In this document: positions 8,296 to 15,365 of the stretch, piece after piece
Layout: the number at the start of each line of letters is the position of its first letter
How positions within the stretch are numbered: the stretch's first letter is position 1
NCBI GenBank assembly: GCA_003142095.1
Contig: PLON01000044.1
Location: forward strand, 1,210-34,328
Reading direction: 5' to 3'
Length of the DNA: 33,119 nt
Source: Acidimicrobiaceae bacterium
GTDB lineage: Bacteria > Actinomycetota > Acidimicrobiia > Acidimicrobiales > RAAP-2
Notes under the pieces: model-generated
What the model was told of the DNA's origin: nothing
The model's database searches: none
The model's input: the letters and a program-made list of their open reading frames with translations, nothing else
Made by a program: the position numbers and the translations under genes

Positions 8296-8982
8296 TCATC
8301 CTGGAGAAAATGCCTCTCCCTCAAAGGAGTCGACCGTGGTGAACGACCCTACGGGCTTTCGGCTGAGCTTCGTGAGGCGCTTCGCCGGGTAGCCCAGTAT
8401 GACGATCGAGGCGACGGCGTAGGTCGCCGGAATCGAGAGGATGGTGCGCAGGTCGCTCTCGTTACGGGTCGCCACCGTCGTCATGACGCCAGCGAGTTCC
8501 CTCTCTCTCGCCGCGAGAAGAATGCTCCACACGAAGGGGTAGATTGACGCGCCGCCCACCATTTGGTAGCGATCCAGGTCGCGGTCCGTCGCGGCGAGTA
8601 CTTCGAGATTGGCGCAGACCACCAGCATCACGGGAGCTTCGTTGAGCCTTTCGGAGAAGTCGTCCGGTCGGGAGCGATCTTCAGCGGCCGAGCGTTGCGC
8701 GAGCGCGGCCAAGCGGTCGTCATCACTCGCGAGAGGTGAAAACGGTATGACACCCGCGAGGAGGTGCGCCACGTAGTCGTGCCACGCGTCGAGGTACGCC
8801 GCCGCGACGGCACGACGTTGGGAGATGTCCTTGACGACGATGACCCTCCAGGCCTGGCGATTTCCACCCGAGGGGGCGAATCGCGCGTCGTCGAGAACTT
8901 CGAAGAGGACGGCGTCGTCGACGGGGCGAGCACTGAATTCACGCGTCGATCCGGTGGTTCGTAAAGCGTCACGAAGATTCAT
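8296..8982 (-). CDS. Second nitroreductase family protein
   Basis: A 228-residue nitroreductase-fold protein, different in sequence from the one at 1571. It has the N-terminal RTTGSTREFSARPVDD stretch, RFAPSGGNRQAWRVIVV (about residues 34-50) for FMN contact, and a C-terminal VASIVILGYPAKR strand. The long insert around residues 65-110 is typical of the larger nitroreductase subgroup. The ATG at 8982 has AAGGTGG at good spacing. The substrate is unknown. It ends three bases from the convergent CoA-transferase stop. Confidence 0.8.
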   Translation of the reverse strand: MNLRDALRTTGSTREFSARPVDDAVLFEVLDDARFAPSGGNRQAWRVIVVKDISQRRAVAAAYLDAWHDYVAHLLAGVIPFSPLASDDDRLAALAQRSAAEDRSRPDDFSERLNEAPVMLVVCANLEVLAATDRDLDRYQMVGGASIYPFVWSILLAARERELAGVMTTVATRNESDLRTILSIPATYAVASIVILGYPAKRLTKLSRKPVGSFTTVDSFEGEAFSPG

Positions 8983-9015
8983 TTCGCCACCTTAGAAGGC
9001 GGGTTGGTTCGGTGC

Positions 9016-9801
9016 CTACGCGTCGCGTCGCGTGAAGACCGTCGTGCCGATGGTGACGAGCACGACCGCGTAGACAGCCAAGACAATGAGGGAAGTCCAC
9101 GGTCCAAACTCGTTTGCGACAGGCGTGGGCGACACCATGGCGTGACCTAACTCCGACGGCAAATACTTTTCTCCGGCGTTCTGCCAGCTCTGAGGGAGAA
9201 AGGCGAAGATCAGAGGAACGATCAAGAGAACGCCGACGAAGACGCTGATGCAGGCGGCGCTGTGACGCATGATGAGTCCGAGCCCGAAGGCCAATGCGGA
9301 CAGCAGAGTCAGGTACACACCGGCCAGAACAACCGCACGTAGCGTCGCTCCATTGGAGAGCGAGGCCGTGGGCACGACGCCCGAGTAGATCGACTGGCCG
9401 AGCAAAAAGGACCCGAAGCACGCCACTTCGCCCACGACCAGCATCGAAGCGAGGAGAACTAACAGTTTGGCGAACGTCAACTCGATTCGTTTCGGCACAG
9501 CCGTGAGTGTGGTGCGCATTGAACCCGAGGAGTATTCGCTCGTCACAAAGAGTGCACCGATTACCCCGACGGCGAACTGGGCAAGGAGGACGCCCACGAG
9601 GCTGGACGACACCGGATCGAACGTGAGTTGGCGCGCGGTACCCATGGTCGCCCAGTGTCCGCGCACCACGGAGGAAATTAAAGCAGCGAGACCGATGGTA
9701 AAGACGAGCGTTAAGACGACGCCGGTAATCGAGGAACGCACACTACGAAACTTGAGCCACTCCGAGCGGACGATCGAGCCGAGTGAGATGTCACGATTCA
9801 T
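9016..9801 (-). CDS. ABC-2 type transporter permease
   Basis: A 261-residue integral membrane protein with about six hydrophobic segments (for example near residues 20-45, 60-80, 100-125, 140-165, 170-195 and 235-255). The overall plan matches ABC-2 permeases, including the SLGSIVRSEWLKFRSVRSS start and the SSGSMRTTLTAVPKR loop. ATG 9801 is chosen because AGGGG precedes it and it overlaps the ATPase 3' end by 11 bases, a common coupling arrangement; an in-frame start at 9822 would overlap more. It forms the membrane channel partner of the ATPase at 9791-10708, probably as an export or stress-response transporter. Confidence 0.8.
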   Translation of the reverse strand: MNRDISLGSIVRSEWLKFRSVRSSITGVVLTLVFTIGLAALISSVVRGHWATMGTARQLTFDPVSSSLVGVLLAQFAVGVIGALFVTSEYSSGSMRTTLTAVPKRIELTFAKLLVLLASMLVVGEVACFGSFLLGQSIYSGVVPTASLSNGATLRAVVLAGVYLTLLSALAFGLGLIMRHSAACISVFVGVLLIVPLIFAFLPQSWQNAGEKYLPSELGHAMVSPTPVANEFGPWTSLIVLAVYAVVLVTIGTTVFTRRDA

Positions 9802-10708
9802 GACGAACCCCTGACGAACCATATTCGACTGCGTCCGAGGTCAATTCCATGAAGACTTCCTCCAACGACGCGCGCTGGGGAGTCAGTTCGTAGATCACGA
9901 CTCCCGCGTCGAAGGCGATCTGTCCCACCTGCTCGGCGGTGAGGCTCCCAATCGTGACGCCGTCATCGTTCGCGTCGGCGGTGACTCCACCGTGAGCCGT
10001 GAGTGCAGCGAGCAGCTGCTGATGGTTGGACGCGCGCACGAAGACGGTGCCCTTGACCGTTGCGGTCAGCGTATCGATGGAACCTTGGGTGATGAATTTG
10101 CCCCGACCAATGACGATGATCTGGTCGGCGGTGACGGCCATTTCGCTCATGAGGTGCGACGAGACGAAAACGGTGCGGCCCTCGTTCGCCAGGGTGCGAA
10201 AGAAGTCGCGGATCCAGCGAATGCCTTCGGGGTCGAGTCCGTTGACCGGTTCGTCAAAGAGGAGGACTTCCGGGTCGCCGAGCAGAGCCGCCGCGATCCC
10301 GAGCCGCTGACTCATGCCGAGAGAAAAACTGCCCACTTTCTTCTGGGCGACTGAGGCAATTCCGGCAAACTCCAAGACCTCGTCGACACGCGAGTAAGGG
10401 ATACGGTTCGACGCGGCGAGCGCGCGGAGGTGATTACGCGCGCTTCGACCCGGGTGGATGGCTTTCGCGTCGAGGAGAGCTCCCACCTCTTGCATCGGAT
10501 CGCGCAACTCCGCGTAGCGCTTGCCCTTTACCGTTGCGCGTCCTTTGTTCGGATGGTCGAGACCGAGAATGATACGCATCGTCGTTGATTTGCCCGACCC
10601 ATTGGGTCCTAGAAAACCGGTCACGACGCCCGGACGAACTTCGAAGTCGAGGTCGTCGACCGCGATCGTGTTGTGGTAGTGCTTCGTGAGATGTTCGACT
10701 TTGATCAT
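9791..10708 (-). CDS. ABC transporter ATP-binding protein
   Basis: A 305-residue ATPase. Walker A GPNGSGKST is at residues 34-42, the signature FSLGMSQRL at 128-136, Walker B VLLFDEP at 148-154, followed by the D-loop and the H-loop in SSHL. After about residue 220 there is an extra domain common in the drug/bacitracin export group (DrrA/CcmA/BcrA-like), ending with SLEEVFMEL. It pairs with the overlapping permease gene, so the complex is likely an exporter. The cargo cannot be told. Confidence 0.9.
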   Translation of the reverse strand: MIKVEHLTKHYHNTIAVDDLDFEVRPGVVTGFLGPNGSGKSTTMRIILGLDHPNKGRATVKGKRYAELRDPMQEVGALLDAKAIHPGRSARNHLRALAASNRIPYSRVDEVLEFAGIASVAQKKVGSFSLGMSQRLGIAAALLGDPEVLLFDEPVNGLDPEGIRWIRDFFRTLANEGRTVFVSSHLMSEMAVTADQIIVIGRGKFITQGSIDTLTATVKGTVFVRASNHQQLLAALTAHGGVTADANDDGVTIGSLTAEQVGQIAFDAGVVIYELTPQRASLEEVFMELTSDAVEYGSSGVRHES

Positions 10709-10791
10709 GGGAACCTAGAAGAATCTATCGACAATGTTCGACGAGCTCCGAAGGGCTGTATAAATACGGTGGCGAGGCGTGACCTCAATCA

Positions 10792-11751
10792 CTACGGAGC
10801 GAGGCGAGCGAGAATCTCCTCAGCGTCACGAACCATGTGCGCCACGATTTCACCAGCTGGCAGGACGTCGCGAATACCTCCGACTACTTGACCAGCCGGG
10901 TAGCCCTCGCGGCGCGGATCGACTCCCGGCGTCGTCTCATCGCCACCAAGATGAAACGTTCCCTCGCGAGACGACGTGGTGAGTTGGTCGGGGAAGCCTC
11001 GCAACAAGGCGGGGTCGGCCTCGTAGCGATCGGTTGTGTCGTTTCTTATAACCCTCATTGTTTTGCCACTGAAGGCGCGCGAAATGACCGTGCCGTCCTC
11101 GCGTGTTTCAATGAGACGTTCTTGGTAGCCCGGCAGGGTTCGAGCTTCGGGTGTGGCGATAAAACGTGTGCCGACCCAGACGCCGTCGGCACCGAGCGCC
11201 AAGGCCGCCGCGAGTCCGCGCCCGTCGAAGATCCCGCCCGCGGCGACGACCGGGATGGCGCCGTGAATGGCGTCAACGATGAGTGGTACGAGGGGCAACG
11301 TCGCGACGGTGCCCGTGTGCCCTCCGGCCTCGGTGCCCTGAGCCACCACCACGTCACATCCGGCCGCGAGAGCCCGACGGGCGTGTTCGACTTTGCCGCA
11401 CATGGAAATGACGAGGACGTTGTGATCGTGACAGAGGTCAACGACGTGCTCGGGAACGCCGAGCCCGGCGACGAAGGTGCTCGCGCCACCATCGATGAGC
11501 AGCTCCACGTTCGCGACGAGCGAGTCGGGAAACGCGGTCAAGAGATCGACGCCGAAGGGTTTTGAGGTCAGTGCACGGGTGGCCGCGATTTCGCCAGCCA
11601 GTTCGGCGCTCGACATGGTCGACGCGCCGAGGCATCCGTAGCCGCCCGCGTTCGAGACCGCTGCCGCGAGGGCGCTATAGGAGACGCCGCCCATACCCGC
11701 CAACATGATCGGGTGCTCGATGCCAAGTAGTTCGGTGAGTCGGGTCTTCAT
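10792..11751 (-). CDS. Nitronate monooxygenase / 2-nitropropane dioxygenase-like flavoprotein
   Basis: A 319-residue TIM-barrel flavoprotein. It shows PIMLAGMGGVS near residues 14-24, the FMN-binding GTEAGGHTG at 139-147 (His145 is the usual catalytic or near-flavin residue), AAGGIFDGRGLAAALALGADGVWVGTRF near 170-197, and a C-terminal stretch PAGQVVGGI. These mark the NPD/NMO family, which also contains enoyl-reductase-like enzymes (FabK type), so oxidation of alkyl nitronates is likely but not certain. A minus-strand TAGGTT just upstream may be its own -10; it shares bases with the stop codon of the phosphatase gene that precedes it. Confidence 0.8.
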   Translation of the reverse strand: MKTRLTELLGIEHPIMLAGMGGVSYSALAAAVSNAGGYGCLGASTMSSAELAGEIAATRALTSKPFGVDLLTAFPDSLVANVELLIDGGASTFVAGLGVPEHVVDLCHDHNVLVISMCGKVEHARRALAAGCDVVVAQGTEAGGHTGTVATLPLVPLIVDAIHGAIPVVAAGGIFDGRGLAAALALGADGVWVGTRFIATPEARTLPGYQERLIETREDGTVISRAFSGKTMRVIRNDTTDRYEADPALLRGFPDQLTTSSREGTFHLGGDETTPGVDPRREGYPAGQVVGGIRDVLPAGEIVAHMVRDAEEILARLAP

Positions 11752-11765
11752 AGTCTTTGATCAAC

Positions 11766-12293
11766 CTACTCACGCTGCGCGTCGTCGCGAGTCACGCGTC
11801 CTTCGCGCGTCGCCAGTCGGGACCGGAGGAGCGTCCTGAGGCTCTCGCCCCCAGAGGTCAGCACGGCGAGGCATTCGTCGAACTCGACCTCGTCGCCGTA
11901 ATAGGGGTCGGCGACGTCGAGATCTTTCGAGGGATCGATGAGGTGGCGCCAGAGCACGAGTTCAGTGTTTGGATTAGTGACTCGACTTCGCACCTCGTCG
12001 AGATGTTCGCGGGTCATGACGACGACCAGGTCCTGCGAGTCCAAGAATTCGCGACTGGCGTAGGCGCCGGGCGAGCCGTCGAGCGGGTACCCGGCCCGAT
12101 CGAGAGCGCGGCGCGCGCGCGAATCCATTGCGCTGCCAACGTGCCATCGGGCGGTGCCGGCGCTCGTGACGTTTACGTGACCGTCAAGATCAGGGTCCTC
12201 GGCAATGAGGTGTTTCAGGACAACTTCGGCCATAGGCGAGCGGCAGATGTTGCCCGTGCAGATCGTGGCCACGCACAGTTCTGGTTGGGACAC
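11766..12293 (-). CDS. Low-molecular-weight protein tyrosine phosphatase
   Basis: A 175-residue protein with the C-x5-R phosphate loop near the N-terminus (CTGNICRS, Cys12 and Arg18) and the general-acid motif DP(Y) at Asp129-Pro130, both diagnostic of LMW-PTPs. The GTG start at 12293 has CCAGGAG at correct spacing on the minus strand. Such enzymes dephosphorylate protein tyrosine or arginine residues in the cytoplasm, or are secreted in pathogens; no signal is present here. It lies divergent to the DUF3040 gene and 14 bases upstream of the NMO-like gene, so those two minus-strand genes could share a transcript. Confidence 0.87.
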   Translation of the reverse strand: MSQPELCVATICTGNICRSPMAEVVLKHLIAEDPDLDGHVNVTSAGTARWHVGSAMDSRARRALDRAGYPLDGSPGAYASREFLDSQDLVVVMTREHLDEVRSRVTNPNTELVLWRHLIDPSKDLDVADPYYGDEVEFDECLAVLTSGGESLRTLLRSRLATREGRVTRDDAQRE

Positions 12294-12402
12294 GTATCTC
12301 CTGGAGAATTCTTAGGTGGGGCTGGTGGAATCGCGTTGAGCGACGTGCGAATATTAGGGGGAGAAAGATAAAGTACGTTTGGGACTAACGGAAGGAGTCG
12401 CG

Positions 12403-12786
12403 ATGCCCCTGTCAGAGCATGAGCAGCGAATCCTGGCCGAATTGGAAGAGTCCCTGTCGAAGCAGGATCCACGCTTCGCGAAGAATGTCCGAGAGACCAA
12501 TATTTACTCCCACAGTGGCCGGCGCGTGCGCTGGGGTGTGGCCGGTTTTATCGCGGGCCTGGCTATCCTCGTTCTCTTTTTCCCCCACTCGGTTCTTCTT
12601 GGGCTGGTGGGCGTCGCCATGATGTTTGTTTCCGCAGTTGTTGTTGAGCGTAACGCTCGGCTTTTGGGCCGCGCGTCCTGGCAGGACATCACTCAAGGCC
12701 AGGGCGACGACGCCCACGCGAACTATGGTCCCCGAACCAGTTCGCTCCGCGACTGGTTGTCGCGTCATCGCCATAAAAGCGAATGA
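12403..12786 (+). CDS. DUF3040 membrane protein
   Basis: A 127-residue protein beginning MPLSEHEQRIL, the hallmark of the DUF3040 family, a small actinobacterial membrane protein often encoded just upstream of mraZ. Residues 1-43 are a charged cytoplasmic segment, about 46-62 and 66-85 are two membrane helices, and the rest is a polar tail. The ATG at 12403 follows GGAAGGAG at ideal spacing; an in-frame GTG/ATG region further up (12379) is less likely. The stop overlaps the next start as ATGA, so the ROK gene is translationally coupled. The biochemical role is not known. Confidence 0.87.
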   Translation: MPLSEHEQRILAELEESLSKQDPRFAKNVRETNIYSHSGRRVRWGVAGFIAGLAILVLFFPHSVLLGLVGVAMMFVSAVVVERNARLLGRASWQDITQGQGDDAHANYGPRTSSLRDWLSRHRHKSE

Positions 12787-13379
12787 ACGATATCGGGGGC
12801 GCGCCCAGCGCGTCTCCGTGCCTCGCTCTTGATATAGGGGCATCCAAGGTCGACGTTGTCGACGTGGATCGTGACGGCATGATTCTCGCGCGTGGACGGG
12901 TCGATGTCACGGCCCATGGGTCTGATCTTTTTGACGTCATGGTGGAAGAAGTTCGCGACGTCCTCGACGGTGTGACGGGCAACGCCGGACATATTGGACA
13001 CCTGAACGTCGTGCCCCGTGGGGCGCTCTGTTCATGTGGAGCGTTCGGCTGTCTCGAAGCCGAAGTGTCGGGGCGCGCCATTGAGGCTCGCACCGGTCGC
13101 CACGCCGTCGAGGCGGACGCCGCAACGCGCCAACGCACTGGTGAGCTCGTCGGCCGCGCCGTGGGAACCTTGAGCTCGGTTCTCGATTTTCGCCATTGCT
13201 ACGTCGCGGGTTCAGTGGTGCTCGGCTACGGCGACGAGTTCTTTGATGTCGCCAACAAGGCTGCGCGTTCGGTGGCGACGATGTCGTGCTCACACGACAT
13301 CGAGATTCGTCCGTCGCAACTCGGCAGCGACGGTCCCATTCTTGGCGCGGTCCTCATTGCCTGGCGGGGCGCGCAGTGA
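12783..13379 (+). CDS. ROK-family protein, internally shortened and probably inactive
   Basis: A 198-residue ROK (repressor / sugar kinase) relative. The N-terminal phosphate loop is present (LALDIGASKVDVV, residues 14-26) and so is the zinc signature GNAGHIGH (66-73) with Cys83, Cys85 and Cys90. The C-terminal lobe with VAGSVVLGYGDEFF also matches. However, about 100 residues normally found between the first strand region and the zinc motif are missing, taking out the catalytic Asp (the DNDA-type motif) and the second phosphate-contact Gly motif. The reading frame stays open, so it may be a binding or regulatory remnant rather than a kinase, or an early pseudogene. Coupled to DUF3040 by ATGA and to the 84-residue gene by GTGA. 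Confidence 0.75.
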   Translation: MNDIGGAPSASPCLALDIGASKVDVVDVDRDGMILARGRVDVTAHGSDLFDVMVEEVRDVLDGVTGNAGHIGHLNVVPRGALCSCGAFGCLEAEVSGRAIEARTGRHAVEADAATRQRTGELVGRAVGTLSSVLDFRHCYVAGSVVLGYGDEFFDVANKAARSVATMSCSHDIEIRPSQLGSDGPILGAVLIAWRGAQ

Positions 13380-13630
13380 AAGGCGTGGACGCGAAAGCGC
13401 TTGGGGCCCATCTGGTTCGCCACCCGTTGGACGTACCGGCGCTAACCCGAGCCGCCTGGCGTCTACGCCGTAGAGCGTGGTGGCGTCGCGCGCCATTCCT
13501 CCCGCTTCCCGGACGTGAGTACTGGCAGTTTCGAGTGGCGACCGCCGCGGGTTCTCCGACGGGAACGACGAGTGTGAAAGAAGTGATCGAGTACGCCATG
13601 TGGTCCGACCAACAACGGACGAGACGGTAG
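13376..13630 (+). CDS. Small conserved actinobacterial-type protein of unknown function, 84 aa
   Basis: An 84-residue basic protein starting at GTG 13376, which overlaps the ROK stop by four bases (GTGA). The sequence has RHPLDVPALTRAAWRLRRRAW followed by WWRRAPFLPLPGREYWQFRV, a pattern I associate with short conserved proteins of unknown function in actinomycetes. It is rich in Arg and Trp, has no membrane helix or signal, and could bind nucleic acid or a membrane surface, but that is speculation. Its stop codon TAG forms the first three bases of a predicted -10 for the next gene. Confidence 0.65.
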   Translation: MKGVDAKALGAHLVRHPLDVPALTRAAWRLRRRAWWRRAPFLPLPGREYWQFRVATAAGSPTGTTSVKEVIEYAMWSDQQRTRR

Positions 13631-13633
13631 ATT
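13628..13633 (+). promoter_or_regulatory. Candidate -10 (TAGATT) for leaderless HNH gene
   Basis: TAGATT has the TAnnnT form and ends six bases before GTG 13640. The intervening bases are T-rich and contain no Shine-Dalgarno, so a leaderless message is likely. The first three bases double as the stop codon of the 84-residue gene. The -35 is weak. Confidence 0.4.
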
Positions 13634-13639
13634 TTTTCC

Positions 13640-14146
13640 GTGGCTCGCGTACTCCTGTTGAACGCCACGTTCGAACCGTTGCAGCTGGTCTCCGAGCGAC
13701 GCGCCGTCGTTCTCATGCTCGCGGGCCGGGCCGAGGCCATAGCGATGCCCGATGAGCCAGAAGTGTGTCGATCCGCGTCCGTGGTGGTCGAAATCCCGGC
13801 CATCGTGCGCTTGCACGTCATGGTGAAACTGCCGAGCAAAATTCGCACGCCGCCACTCACGCGACGATCGCTCCTGCTACGCGACAGCTATCGCTGCGCG
13901 TACTGCCTAGAACACGCCGACACCATTGATCACGTGGTACCGCGATCGCGAGGTGGGCGACACGAGTGGACGAACGTGGTCGCGGCCTGTCGGCGCCACA
14001 ACATGCAAAAGGGCGATCGCCTTCTCGAAGAGATCGGTTGGCGGATGCACTTTGAACCGCGGGTGCCCGACGGCCCGTGGTGGCGCTGGCGACATGTACC
14101 CGACCCCGATCCGCTGTGGGCGCCGTATCTGCCACGCGCTTCGTGA
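13640..14146 (+). CDS. HNH endonuclease family protein
   Basis: A 168-residue protein. Residues 1-75 form a typical N-terminal part starting ARVLLLNATFEPLQLVS, and the HNH domain follows: Cys86-x2-Cys89, Asp97-His98, Asn112, Cys117 and His120-Asn121, as in HNH nucleases with structural zinc. The general form is common in actinomycetes and cyanobacteria; the biological role is unclear, and it is not linked here to any methylase, phage or CRISPR gene. GTG 13640 fits the start of the conserved N-terminus. Its TGA overlaps the GTG of the lipoate-ligase-like gene. Confidence 0.85.
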   Translation: MARVLLLNATFEPLQLVSERRAVVLMLAGRAEAIAMPDEPEVCRSASVVVEIPAIVRLHVMVKLPSKIRTPPLTRRSLLLRDSYRCAYCLEHADTIDHVVPRSRGGRHEWTNVVAACRRHNMQKGDRLLEEIGWRMHFEPRVPDGPWWRWRHVPDPDPLWAPYLPRAS

Positions 14147-14790
14147 GTGTTGAAGATCTCTACGACTACGACGAGCTACGCAAACTAGACGTTCCTACGG
14201 TCTTCGTGGCGCAGGTAAAAAGCGCGACTCTCGTCCTCGGGGGTAATCAGTTGATCGACGTCGTGGACGTGTCGCGTACTCCCGCAGTGCGCCGCCGACG
14301 TGGTGGAGGGGGACTGGTCCTCTTGCGTCCGGACGATCTCTGGATCGACTGGTGGATCCCGCACGGCGATCCGCTTTGGAGTCACGACGTACGGGTGAGC
14401 TCGATTCAGGTCGGCAACTGGTGGGCGGACGTGCTTCGAGAGCGCACGCGCGACGAAGTTCGCGTGCACGAAGGCTCGCTTAAAGGGGACCCGACGTTTC
14501 GCGTCGTGTGCTTCGCCGGGCGCGGTCCGGGAGAGGTATTTGTCAATGATCGAAAGGCCGTCGGTCTTACTCAGTGGCGCGTGCGTGAGGGCGTATTCGT
14601 CTCCACCGTGCTGCACGCGGGACCGACTACCGACGTGCTCGAATATCTCCGTGACCCTCCCGCGGGTCTCGAAGAGGCTCTCGATCACCACACTCTCACG
14701 TCATTATCGTTAGGCGCTCGCGACACGCTCGTCGCGCAACTTACGAAGGCGAGTGGTCTGTTTCAAGTTCGCCCTCGTCTCTTCGTCTAA
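14143..14790 (+). CDS. Lipoate-protein ligase A family protein
   Basis: A 215-residue protein of the biotin/lipoate ligase superfamily. RRRGGGGLV (about residues 51-59) is the RRxGGG lipoyl-AMP-binding motif, and GPGEVFVNDRKAVGLTQWR carries the family lysine at Lys138 in K-x-x-G-x-x-Q. The C-terminal accessory domain is short or absent, as in many two-gene or scavenging forms. It could attach or transfer lipoyl or octanoyl groups, or be a related acyltransferase. GTG 14143 overlaps the HNH stop (GTGA). Being next to the dcw genes is probably a conserved neighbourhood rather than a functional link. Confidence 0.78.
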   Translation: MSVEDLYDYDELRKLDVPTVFVAQVKSATLVLGGNQLIDVVDVSRTPAVRRRRGGGGLVLLRPDDLWIDWWIPHGDPLWSHDVRVSSIQVGNWWADVLRERTRDEVRVHEGSLKGDPTFRVVCFAGRGPGEVFVNDRKAVGLTQWRVREGVFVSTVLHAGPTTDVLEYLRDPPAGLEEALDHHTLTSLSLGARDTLVAQLTKASGLFQVRPRLFV

Positions 14791-14808
14791 CCACACTCAC
14801 ACGAACAC

Positions 14809-14858
14809 TTGATCGCTTTTTCGACTCGTGGGTTCTCGACGTCACTCTTTTCGATCAA
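14809..14858. terminator. Weak candidate hairpin after the ligase gene
   Basis: TTGATCG (14809-14815) and CGATCAA (14852-14858) are exact inverted repeats of seven bases with a long loop of 36 bases, 19 bases beyond the ligase stop. There is no clear T-tract, so termination is uncertain. It might separate the ligase transcript from the mraZ promoter. Confidence 0.25.
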
Positions 14859-14870
14859 AACGGAATCGAT

Positions 14871-14900
14871 TTGGCGCTGAGTGGTTGACGGTGGTGTAAT
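14871..14900 (+). promoter_or_regulatory. Candidate mraZ operon promoter
   Basis: -35-like TTGGCG (14871-14876) and -10-like TGTAAT (14895-14900, five of six to TATAAT) are separated by 18 bases. Transcription would begin near 14907, leaving a leader of about 40 bases with GGAGGA (14935-14940) before ATG 14946. A TTGACG at 14885 lacks a well-placed -10. The GTG repeat array covers the spacer, -10 and leader. Confidence 0.45.
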
Positions 14901-14925
14901 GTGTCACGAAGTGGGGGAAAGTGGT
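14881..14925 (+). promoter_or_regulatory. Candidate MraZ operator: five GTG-led units at 10-base period
   Basis: Units beginning at 14881, 14891, 14901, 14911 and 14921 each start with GTG: GTGGT, GTGGT, GTGTC, GTGGG, GTGGT. The period is exactly 10 bases, one helical turn. Known MraZ proteins, which are ring-shaped AbrB-like regulators, bind short direct repeats (TGGGN in E. coli) at the same 10-base spacing upstream of their own gene. This points to autoregulation of the dcw operon. Confidence 0.65.
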
Positions 14926-14945
14926 GAACCCGCGGGAGGACGAAA

Positions 14946-15365
14946 ATGCTCGGCTTTGTTGGTCAGTTTCAGCACTCGCTGGACGCCAAAGGTCGGCTCA
15001 TTCTGCCCGCAAAGTTCCGCGGTGAGTTCGAACGCGGTGGTCACTTAAGCCCTAACACCGAAGGGTGCGTGGCGCTCTGGACACCGGGAGAGTTTTCGCG
15101 TCAGATGGAAGAGCGTCTCCTCCAAAGTCGAGCCGGCGGATCGGCCGATCGCCAGCAGGTGCGTTACTGGTCGGCCAATTCTTCAGACGTCGAGTTCGAC
15201 AAGCAGGGTCGATTCGCGTTGCCGTCGTCGATCCGTGACTACGGACAGCTCAGTGGAGACGTGCTCGTGGTCGGCGCCATTGACCACGTCGAACTGTGGA
15301 ATCCAACCACCTACATAGAGAAAGTGAATGCCGCCGAAGAGATCTTTAAGCAGGGCAGTGACTAG
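14946..15365 (+). CDS. mraZ: Transcriptional regulator MraZ
   Basis: A 139-residue protein with two AbrB-like half domains, each marked by a D-x-KGR-type turn: FQHSLDAKGRLILPAKFR (about residues 7-24) and VEFDKQGRFALPSSIR (about 80-95). MraZ forms a ring oligomer that binds repeats in front of its own gene and usually represses the dcw operon. GGAGGA lies five bases before ATG 14946. It is the first gene of the operon proper, and a five-unit repeat array sits over its promoter. The length is close to that of E. coli MraZ (about 150). Confidence 0.95.
   Translation: MLGFVGQFQHSLDAKGRLILPAKFRGEFERGGHLSPNTEGCVALWTPGEFSRQMEERLLQSRAGGSADRQQVRYWSANSSDVEFDKQGRFALPSSIRDYGQLSGDVLVVGAIDHVELWNPTTYIEKVNAAEEIFKQGSD

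Noticed and set aside
8303-8320. A short hairpin GGAGA / TCTCC between convergent genes
   Set aside because: Only five pairs, no T-tract, and it lies in the coding end of the nitroreductase; not supported as a terminator.
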